Under the pieces are notes generated by a model. The model was not told the origin of the DNA, did no database searches, and saw only the letters and a list, made by a program, of their open reading frames with translations. This document shows, piece after piece, positions 7,551-13,746 of a stretch of 18,100 nucleotides of DNA. A program made the position numbers and the translations under genes. Within the stretch, counting starts at the first letter, position 1. Every line of letters begins with the position of its first letter. Origin of the DNA: an uncultured Actinomycetes bacterium (GTDB lineage Bacteria > Actinomycetota > Actinomycetes > Nanopelagicales > Nanopelagicaceae); contig CAIUBS010000114.1 of NCBI GenBank assembly GCA_903897475.1, positions 1 to 18,100 of the forward strand, in the 5' to 3' direction.

Positions 7551-8818
7551 GAGATCAACCTTTCGAACTTACTTCTAGATCTAAATGGTCCCACAACCGC
7601 AAGCGTAGGAGATGAAGGTAGAGTTTTGCGGGCAATTTCCTTAATTTGTTCTGGTGTTACGTTTGCGACCTCACGAAGAATTTCATCAAAGCTCAAAACT
7701 TGCCCATAAACCAATTCACTTTTTCCAATTCGAGTCATTCTCGAACCGGTATCTTCTTGGCTTAAAACTAATGCCCCAGAAACTGCTCCCTTTGCCCGTT
7801 CAATCTCGTCCTGAGTTAGGCCATTATCGGCAATATCAAAAAGAATCGATTGAATAATTTTTACGGACTCTTCAGCCTTTTCAGGTTTACAACCTACGTA
7901 GAATGACAAAACTCCACTACCAGAGAACTGTTGGCTGTATGCATAGGTTGAGTAAGCAAGTCCACGTTTTTCTCGTATCTCCTGAAATAGCCTAGAAGAC
8001 ATACCTCCGCCAATAGCTGACGATAAAACACTCAATGCAAATCTGCTCTTATCTTCACGCGCAACCCCAGGCACACCATAAACAATGTGTGCTTGTTCAG
8101 TTTTTTTGTCTAACAGCGTGACTTTACCTTTTCCGGCAACTTTAACTTGCGAAGAAGTTCGAACTTTAAACTCCTTCCTAGGCTGGTCTAGGAATCCATC
8201 TTTACTTAATGCCTCTTCAACCATTTGAACAACTCTTTTGTGCTTAACATTTCCCGCTACTGCAACAACTAGATCCTCAGGTTTATACCTGTTCTTATAG
8301 TAATTAAATACCGTACTTCTACTCATATTTTTAATTGAATCAACACTGCCTAATATGGGTCTACCTAAAGGTGTATCACCGTAATACTTTTCTAGAAATA
8401 AATCGTGGATTAAATCACTCGGATCATCATCACGCATAGCAATTTCTTCAAGTACTACTTTACGTTCAGCATCGACATCTGCTGGTCTAACAATTGATGA
8501 GGTAATCAAGTCGCTAATTACATCGACTGCTAACGGAAGATCTTTATCGATAACTCGAGCATAAAAGCAGGTGTACTCTTTTGAAGTAAATGCATTAGTT
8601 TCACCACCAACAGCTTCAATTGATGAAGAAATCTCAAGTGATGATCTTTTTTTAGTACCTTTGAATAGTAAATGTTCTAGAAAATGTGAAGCCCCCGCAG
8701 TTGAATTAGATTCATCGCGGGAGCCGACATTGACCCAAATACCGAAAGCTGCAGAGCGAACAGATTTTTCTTCTTCAGTGACTATTCGAAGGCCACTTGG
8801 TAAGACTGTTCTGGCCAA
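7547..8818 (-). CDS. pepR: M16-family zinc metallopeptidase (PepR-like)
   Basis: Peptidase of the M16 (pitrilysin/processing peptidase) family, 423 residues. The inverted zinc motif HxxEH is at 45-49 (HFLEH), and the third ligand is a glutamate in KVVLEE (E124 or E125), about 75 residues downstream as expected. A second M16 domain without the motif follows (about residues 200-420), with IGGGMSSRLFQEIREKRGLAYS typical of the family. Start: TTG at 8816-8818, one base after the pnp TAA. No earlier in-frame start is useful, and MARTVLPSGLRIVTE matches the usual family N-terminus. No clear ribosome binding site, so coupling to pnp is likely. Its substrate in actinobacteria is not established; the pnp-pepR-dapB order is conserved. 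Confidence 0.92.
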   Translation of the reverse strand: MARTVLPSGLRIVTEEEKSVRSAAFGIWVNVGSRDESNSTAGASHFLEHLLFKGTKKRSSLEISSSIEAVGGETNAFTSKEYTCFYARVIDKDLPLAVDVISDLITSSIVRPADVDAERKVVLEEIAMRDDDPSDLIHDLFLEKYYGDTPLGRPILGSVDSIKNMSRSTVFNYYKNRYKPEDLVVAVAGNVKHKRVVQMVEEALSKDGFLDQPRKEFKVRTSSQVKVAGKGKVTLLDKKTEQAHIVYGVPGVAREDKSRFALSVLSSAIGGGMSSRLFQEIREKRGLAYSTYAYSQQFSGSGVLSFYVGCKPEKAEESVKIIQSILFDIADNGLTQDEIERAKGAVSGALVLSQEDTGSRMTRIGKSELVYGQVLSFDEILREVANVTPEQIKEIARKTLPSSPTLAVVGPFRSRSKFERLIS

Positions 8819-8819
8819 A

Positions 8820-11018
8820 TTACTCTGACTTAGCTTCTTCTGGAAGATTTGCAGGAACTAACGAGTACTTACCCTTCGGATCAATCTCATTAATTACGAC
8901 CTCAATCTTCTCGCCAACTTTCATAACTTCTTCTAGGTTTTCAATGCGCTTGCCACCATGCATCTTGCGTATTTGCGAGATGTGTAGCAGGCCATCTTTT
9001 CCAGGTGCAAGATTTACGAATGCTCCAAAGGTGGCTAACTTAACGACAGAGCCATTGAATTTGTCACCGACAGATAGTTGTACAGGATTTGCAATCGCAT
9101 TAATTTGAGCTTTTGCAGCCTCAGCAGCAGAACCTTCAGTAGCACCGATGTATATAGTTCCATCGTCTTCAATGGTTATATCAGCTCCAGTTTCATCTTG
9201 AATCTGATTAATCATTTTGCCCTTAGGTCCAATAACTGCACCAATCATGTCAACTGGTACCTTAATTGAAATAATTCTTGGAGCTAGTAGTGACATTTCA
9301 TCGGGGGTAGCAATTGCCTGATTCATAACTTCTAAAATCGCCAATCTGGCTTCTTTAGCTTGTAACAGCGCTGCAGATAATACCGAGGCAGGAATTCCAT
9401 CTAGCTTAGTATCAAGTTGAAGAGCAGTAACAAATTCTTTTGTACCTGCTACTTTGAAATCCATATCGCCAAATGCATCTTCTGCACCCAAAATATCTGT
9501 CAATGCCACATACTCAGTTTTGCCATCAACCTCATCTGAAATTAGACCCATTGCAATTCCTGCAACAGGAGCTTTAAGAGGAACTCCGGCATTTAGTAAT
9601 GACATGGTAGAAGCACAAACTGATCCCATTGAAGTTGATCCATTTGAACCTAGTGCTTCAGAAACCTGACGGATTGCATATGGAAACTCTTCACGAGTTG
9701 GTAATACTGGAACTAATGCGCGTTCAGCTAATGCACCATGACCAATTTCCCGACGCTTTGGCGATCCAACTCTTCCTGTCTCACCAACTGAATATGGTGG
9801 AAAGTTGTAGTTGTGCATATAGCGCTTATGATCTTCTGGTGAAAGAGTATCTAACTGCTGCTCCATCTTTAACATATTTAAAGTTGTAATTCCCAGAATT
9901 TGAGTTTCACCACGTTCAAATATTGCAGATCCATGTACTCGAGGAATTACCTCAACCTCTGCAGTTAATGCCCGAATATCGCGAAGGCCACGGCCATCGA
10001 TTCTAATTTTTTCGCGCAATACACGCTGGCGTACTAATTTCTTAGTTACTGAGCGAAGTGCAGCTGAAATTTCTTTAACCCGCTCTGGAAAATCAGTAGT
10101 CAACTTTTCAGTTACAGATTTATTGATCTCATCAAGCTTTGTTTCACGATCTTGTTTTCCAGCAATAGTTAAAGCTTTTGCAAGATCATCTTTTGCCGCT
10201 TTTTCAACAACAGCATAGATATCATCTTGATAATCAAGATAAACAGGAAACTCACCAGTTGGCTTAGCTGCGATCTTTGCTAGTGCTAATTGAGCTTCAC
10301 AAAGCGTCTTAATAAACGGCTTAGCGGCCTCTAGGCCTTGGCCAACAATTTCCTCAGTTGGCACAGTGGCGCCACCCTTAATTAATTCAATCGTCTTTGA
10401 AGTTGCTTCCGCCTCTACCATCATGATTGCAACATCATTATCTGAAATTCGACCTGCTACCACCATGTCAAAGACTGCTTTTTCTAGGTCAGAGTGATTT
10501 GGGAATGCCACCCATTGGCCCTCAATCAAAGCAACACGAACACCACCGATTGGACCAGAAAATGGTAAGCCAGCTAATTGTGTTGACATAGATGCTGCAT
10601 TGATAGCAATTACGTCATACATATGATCTGGGTTTAGTGCCATTACTGTTACAACAATTTGCACCTCATTACGCAAGCCTTTAATAAAGGATGGGCGTAG
10701 TGGTCGATCAATTAAACGACAGGTAAGGATTGCATCCTCGGAAGGACGTCCTTCACGTCGAAAAAATGATCCTGGAATTTTTCCAGCAGCATACATTCGC
10801 TCTTCCACATCAACAGTTAGTGGAAAGAAATCAAATTGATCCTTTGGATTCTTAGATGCTGTAGTTGCAGACAGCAACATGCTGTCATCATCTAAGTAAA
10901 CAACAGCGGTTCCTGCTGCCTGCCGAGCTAGTCGCCCAGTTTCAAAGCGGATCTCACGCTTTCCGAATTTACCGTTATCGATTTTGGCAACGGCTGATTG
11001 AACATCTTGACCCTCCAT
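8820..11018 (-). CDS. pnp: Polynucleotide phosphorylase
   Basis: PNPase degrades RNA 3'-5' by phosphorolysis (and can synthesise tails), acting as a trimer. The 732 residues contain the first RNase PH-like domain (FETGRLARQAAG near 25-36, FFRREGRPSEDAILTCRLIDRPLRP at 85-109) and a helical linker. The second, catalytic PH domain follows, with GSNGSTSMGSVCAS and ILGAEDAFGDMDFKVAGT. The KH domain has GPKG at 597-600, and an S1 domain occupies about 650-722. ATG at 11016-11018, preceded by GGAG with 7-nt spacing. It lies 130 bp after rpsO, the classical rpsO-pnp arrangement; the spacer holds hairpins and a promoter-like box. The TAA is followed one base later by the pepR TTG. Confidence 0.97.
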   Translation of the reverse strand: MEGQDVQSAVAKIDNGKFGKREIRFETGRLARQAAGTAVVYLDDDSMLLSATTASKNPKDQFDFFPLTVDVEERMYAAGKIPGSFFRREGRPSEDAILTCRLIDRPLRPSFIKGLRNEVQIVVTVMALNPDHMYDVIAINAASMSTQLAGLPFSGPIGGVRVALIEGQWVAFPNHSDLEKAVFDMVVAGRISDNDVAIMMVEAEATSKTIELIKGGATVPTEEIVGQGLEAAKPFIKTLCEAQLALAKIAAKPTGEFPVYLDYQDDIYAVVEKAAKDDLAKALTIAGKQDRETKLDEINKSVTEKLTTDFPERVKEISAALRSVTKKLVRQRVLREKIRIDGRGLRDIRALTAEVEVIPRVHGSAIFERGETQILGITTLNMLKMEQQLDTLSPEDHKRYMHNYNFPPYSVGETGRVGSPKRREIGHGALAERALVPVLPTREEFPYAIRQVSEALGSNGSTSMGSVCASTMSLLNAGVPLKAPVAGIAMGLISDEVDGKTEYVALTDILGAEDAFGDMDFKVAGTKEFVTALQLDTKLDGIPASVLSAALLQAKEARLAILEVMNQAIATPDEMSLLAPRIISIKVPVDMIGAVIGPKGKMINQIQDETGADITIEDDGTIYIGATEGSAAEAAKAQINAIANPVQLSVGDKFNGSVVKLATFGAFVNLAPGKDGLLHISQIRKMHGGKRIENLEEVMKVGEKIEVVINEIDPKGKYSLVPANLPEEAKSE

Positions 11019-11025
11019 GGGTCAT

Positions 11026-11047
11026 CTCCATTTCTCAACACTTTATA
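11026..11047 (-). promoter_or_regulatory. pnp ribosome binding site and putative -10 box
   Basis: On the minus strand GGAG (11026-11029) lies 7 nt before the pnp ATG. Upstream, overlapping TATAAA (11042-11047) and TAAAGT (11040-11045) make a good -10 candidate. It would start a short leader carrying this ribosome binding site. No convincing -35 is present. An internal promoter here would let pnp be transcribed independently of rpsO. Confidence 0.4.
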
Positions 11048-11061
11048 CAAAGAGAATGGAT

Positions 11062-11122
11062 CTTCGATCGAAGCTCACGGAAAATCGTTTTCCGGAAACC
11101 ACTACCGAGGACCAAAACTCCT
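11062..11122 (-). repeat. Inverted repeats in the rpsO-pnp intergenic region
   Basis: Three foldable elements lie in the 130-bp spacer. AGGA/TCCT has a 7-nt loop (11108-11122). CGGAAAA/TTTTCCG has perfect 7-bp arms and a 3-nt loop (11078-11094). CTTCGATCGAAG is a perfect 12-bp palindrome (11062-11073). None is followed by a U-tract, so intrinsic termination is unlikely. In E. coli and Streptomyces the corresponding spacer forms a stem-loop cut by RNase III that controls pnp. A similar processing site is a reasonable inference, not shown by the sequence. Confidence 0.5.
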
Positions 11123-11148
11123 AACAATAAAGTTTTTGCTGATTTTAT

Positions 11149-11418
11149 TTATCTGCGAAGATCGAGCTTTTCGATAATCGCTCTATAGCGCTCAATATCT
11201 GTCTTGGCGAGGTACTGCAAAATCCGACGACGCTTACCGACCATCAATAACAAACCACGACGGTTGTGATGATCTTTTTTATTTGTCTGCAAATGTTCAG
11301 TTATCTCATCAATACGTTTTGATAAAAGTGCTACCTGTGCCTCTGGGCTACCTGTGTCAGTTGCAGATGAGCCGTACTTACTAATTATTTCCTTTTTTGC
11401 TTGTGGCGTTAATGCCAT
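11149..11418 (-). CDS. rpsO: 30S ribosomal protein S15
   Basis: Ribosomal protein S15, which binds the central domain of 16S rRNA early in 30S assembly and contributes to the B4 bridge. The 89 residues are exactly the usual length. Family landmarks are DTGSPEAQVALLSKRI (21-36), the DHHNRRGLL rRNA-binding loop (49-57), VGKRRRILQYL and the C-terminal LDLRR. ATG at 11416-11418 with a strong ribosome binding site GAAGGAG 8 nt upstream. It lies between ribF (125-bp gap) and pnp (130-bp gap), so it can be expressed from its own promoter as well as from the long upstream run. Confidence 0.98.
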   Translation of the reverse strand: MALTPQAKKEIISKYGSSATDTGSPEAQVALLSKRIDEITEHLQTNKKDHHNRRGLLLMVGKRRRILQYLAKTDIERYRAIIEKLDLRR

Positions 11419-11426
11419 TGGTATTG

Positions 11427-11433
11427 CTCCTTC
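11427..11433 (-). promoter_or_regulatory. rpsO ribosome binding site
   Basis: Minus-strand GAAGGAG is spaced 8 nt from the rpsO ATG. It is among the strongest Shine-Dalgarno sequences in the window, fitting a highly expressed ribosomal protein gene, and would be the site masked in any S15 autoregulation. Confidence 0.7.
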
Positions 11434-11440
11434 TGTCTGT

Positions 11441-11456
11441 CACGAGGGCCTCGGTG
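11441..11456 (-). promoter_or_regulatory. Hairpin in the rpsO leader (possible S15 autoregulatory element)
   Basis: The minus-strand leader contains CAC-GAG pairing with CTC-GTG around a GCC loop with one bulged C, just upstream of the rpsO ribosome binding site. S15 represses its own mRNA through structurally different leader RNAs in several bacterial phyla. The location suits such a role, but I cannot match this hairpin to a known class, so the function is inferred from position only. Confidence 0.3.
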
Positions 11457-11494
11457 TTACTCACGAAGGCGCACTTTCTCGCTTTAGTAGCGCA

Positions 11495-11523
11495 AGATTA
11501 CCAGCGCAGTAGTTGATACTAAA
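11495..11523 (-). promoter_or_regulatory. Putative promoter for rpsO
   Basis: Minus-strand TAATCT (11495-11500) fits the TANNNT -10 pattern, with a weak TTTAGT (11518-11523) 17 bp upstream as the -35. Transcription would start near 11488, giving a leader of about 70 nt that carries the hairpin and ribosome binding site before rpsO. It lies within the 125-bp ribF-rpsO spacer, where an additional promoter is expected. Confidence 0.35.
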
Positions 11524-11543
11524 AATCGGCCTTAATTTGAGCG

Positions 11544-12425
11544 TTATTTACTGGTCAATTCTCTTGCCTGATCACAATCTTTTTTCATCTGCTCTAGTAA
11601 AGGTTCTAAACCATCAAATTTCAAAGTATCACGTAGTCGAAATCCAAATTCAATTGTGGCCTCTAAGTCATACAATTCCAGATCAGTTTTATCTAATGCA
11701 TAAGCCTCTACTTGCCTACCTCGCGCACCTGGAAAAGTTGGATTAGTGCCAATTGAAATTGCTGCTGGCCATCGTTCACTTCCAACGCTTAGCCATCCAG
11801 CATATACACCATCTGCTGGAATTGTTGCTAAATTTGTTAATCCAATGTTTGCAGTTGGATAACCAATCTCTCTACCACGCTTTTCACCGTGCACAACGAT
11901 TCCTTTTAAATAAAAATTTCTTGTTAATAATTCATTAGCAACTTCGACTTGTCCATCGATTATCAAGTTTCTAATTCTTGAAGACGAAATGGCAGAACCT
12001 TTGTCTTCTTGTAACTTAACGATAGAAACTCCGAAACCATATTTTGGACCAACTTCAGATAAGTACTTTGGAGTACCCTGAGCCTTAAAGCCAAAATTAA
12101 AGTTCTCCCCTACAACTACATGTTCGGCAGCAAATCGACCAATTAATATATTTTCGATAAATTGATCTGGAGTTAGAACTGAAAAGTCTTTATCAAATTT
12201 AATCACCTCAACTGAGGTTGCACCGGCTTTTTTAAGCAAAGTGATTCGATCTTTTAAACTTATTAGCTGAGTTGGAGTTCGTTCAGGTGCGATAACAGAA
12301 GTTGGGTGCGGATCAAATGTAATTACTGTCACCTCACCTATATGTTTTGCAGTAGCAATGATTTGTTGGTGACCAGCATGCACGCCATCAAATATTCCGA
12401 TTGCTAAAACTTTTTTCATACTCAT
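11544..12425 (-). CDS. ribF: Bifunctional riboflavin kinase/FAD synthetase
   Basis: RibF phosphorylates riboflavin to FMN and adenylates it to FAD. The 293 residues split into an N-terminal FMN adenylyltransferase domain and a C-terminal riboflavin kinase domain. The first shows GIFDGVHAGHQ (10-20), TFDPHPT (36-42), GENFNFGFKAQG (106-117) and SSSRIRN (147-153). The second shows GYPTAN at 188-193, DGVYAGW, SIGTNPTF and VEAYALD with the likely catalytic E240. Start: ATG at 12423-12425, one base after the truB stop; a second in-frame ATG two codons later is possible. The truB-ribF-rpsO order is common in actinobacteria. Its product FAD is the cofactor of ThyX encoded downstream. Confidence 0.96.
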   Translation of the reverse strand: MSMKKVLAIGIFDGVHAGHQQIIATAKHIGEVTVITFDPHPTSVIAPERTPTQLISLKDRITLLKKAGATSVEVIKFDKDFSVLTPDQFIENILIGRFAAEHVVVGENFNFGFKAQGTPKYLSEVGPKYGFGVSIVKLQEDKGSAISSSRIRNLIIDGQVEVANELLTRNFYLKGIVVHGEKRGREIGYPTANIGLTNLATIPADGVYAGWLSVGSERWPAAISIGTNPTFPGARGRQVEAYALDKTDLELYDLEATIEFGFRLRDTLKFDGLEPLLEQMKKDCDQARELTSK

Positions 12426-12426
12426 A

Positions 12427-13320
12427 TTATTTCACACCCGATTGTTGACTAGTAGCGTTAACCAGAATTGGTGCTGCAAACATAGCTGAACCTTGTAATT
12501 TATTCTCTAGTAGTGCGACAAAATTATTATCAACATCAAGAGCTGCAACAATTCCTGATACAGAATTTTGATCGATTGTTCGCCCATATAGGATTTCTTG
12601 TCGTTCCGATGCTTGAATTACTCTTACCGTAAAAATCTTATCTATTACATTAGAAATTGGAATTAGTTTTGCTTCATTAATCAATTTACATTGATCTAAA
12701 TGAAAAGGTGAAACTAAAGTTCTTCTTAGAAATGTTAAATGCCCACCTGTTTTAAGAGAAGCACCAAGGTCTCGAGCGATTGCTCTAATGTAAGTACCAG
12801 CTGAGCAAGTTACAGAAATTTCTACCTCAATCGAATCATTTAGATGGTTTATCTTATTTACTTTAATTTGCTCAATTTCTACATCCCGCTCTGGAATATC
12901 TACAACCTCACCTGCTCTTACTCTGGCATGTGCGGTTTTACCATCGATTTTAATGGCAGAGACTGAACTTGGCTTTTGCTTAATCTTTCCCTCAAATTTT
13001 GAAATTGCATCCAATATTTGCTGGTCTGTTATTGATTGAACCAATTCAAGACTTGATTTGTAAGTTACCTCACCTTCTTTGTCGTCGGTATGAGTGGATG
13101 AGCCCAAAGAAATTGTTGCATCGTAGGCTTTTGTGCCATCTGTTATGTAAGGCAATAATCTTGTTGCAATTCCTACTCCAAGAACTAAAACCCCAGTTGC
13201 CATGGGATCCAAAGTTCCAGCATGACCTACTTTTTTAGTATTTAGATTTTTCCTAGCAATTGCCACAACATCATGGCTAGTCATATCACCGGCTTTATCA
13301 ACTAATAAAAAGCCATCCAT
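12427..13320 (-). CDS. truB: tRNA pseudouridine(55) synthase
   Basis: TruB isomerises U55 in the T-loop of tRNAs. I start it at the ATG at 13318-13320 (MDGFLLVDKAG), giving 297 residues. An upstream in-frame ATG at 13422 would add 34 residues overlapping the rbfA coding end with no family similarity. The motif with the catalytic aspartate is GHAGTLDPMATGVL, D38. SAIKIDGKTAHARVRAGE and the CSAGTYIRAIARDLG segment are typical, and a C-terminal domain of actinobacterial type follows. Oddity: the conserved KPxGMTSHD near residue 9 reads KAGDMTSHD here. The start lies 4 nt after the rbfA stop with a weak GGTGAT upstream, so coupling is likely. Confidence 0.95.
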   Translation of the reverse strand: MDGFLLVDKAGDMTSHDVVAIARKNLNTKKVGHAGTLDPMATGVLVLGVGIATRLLPYITDGTKAYDATISLGSSTHTDDKEGEVTYKSSLELVQSITDQQILDAISKFEGKIKQKPSSVSAIKIDGKTAHARVRAGEVVDIPERDVEIEQIKVNKINHLNDSIEVEISVTCSAGTYIRAIARDLGASLKTGGHLTFLRRTLVSPFHLDQCKLINEAKLIPISNVIDKIFTVRVIQASERQEILYGRTIDQNSVSGIVAALDVDNNFVALLENKLQGSAMFAAPILVNATSQQSGVK

Positions 13321-13324
13321 CAAA

Positions 13325-13744
13325 TCACCGTGGGTCGTGTTTTTTATATGGATCTTCTGAAACTGGTTTTGCCCCTGCTCGCAACTTTGCAACTTCGGCA
13401 TCAGCTTTATGCATCTGTTCAATCAAATCATTCATTGCAGAAGCAGACTCAGCCATTCCGTCTAAGAAAAATTCTAATGAAGGTGTAACTCTTAAACCTA
13501 AAGATCTTCCAACTTCAGATCGAAGCATTCCTTTTGCACTATTTAATGCTGCAGCAGTTGATTCACGTGCTGCATTATCACCCAATACGGTATAGAAGAT
13601 AGAGGCTTGCTGTAAGTCACCAGTGACTCGCACATCGGTGATAGTAATAAATCCAAGCCTAGGATCTTTAACTCGTAATTCAAGAGTATTTGCGATCAAT
13701 TCTTTTATTCGATCGGCTACTTGAAGCGGTCTCTTACTTGGCAT
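13325..13744 (-). CDS. rbfA: 30S ribosome-binding factor A
   Basis: RbfA is a KH-type cold-shock and maturation factor that binds the 30S subunit near the 5' helix of 16S rRNA. The 139 residues show RPLQVADRIKELIANTL (5-21), KDPRLGFITITDVRVTGDLQQA (26-47), YTVLGD and the LRVTPSLEFFLDG segment before a charged C-terminal tail. ATG at 13742-13744, two bases after the infB stop. No Shine-Dalgarno is visible, so translation probably depends on infB. The nusA-ylxR-infB-rbfA-truB order is conserved widely in bacteria. Confidence 0.96.
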   Translation of the reverse strand: MPSKRPLQVADRIKELIANTLELRVKDPRLGFITITDVRVTGDLQQASIFYTVLGDNAARESTAAALNSAKGMLRSEVGRSLGLRVTPSLEFFLDGMAESASAMNDLIEQMHKADAEVAKLRAGAKPVSEDPYKKHDPR

Positions 13745-13746
13745 AC

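Noticed and set aside
11078..11094. Hairpin after rpsO as an intrinsic terminator
   Set aside because: There is no U-tract downstream on the transcribed strand, and pnp normally shares transcripts with rpsO.
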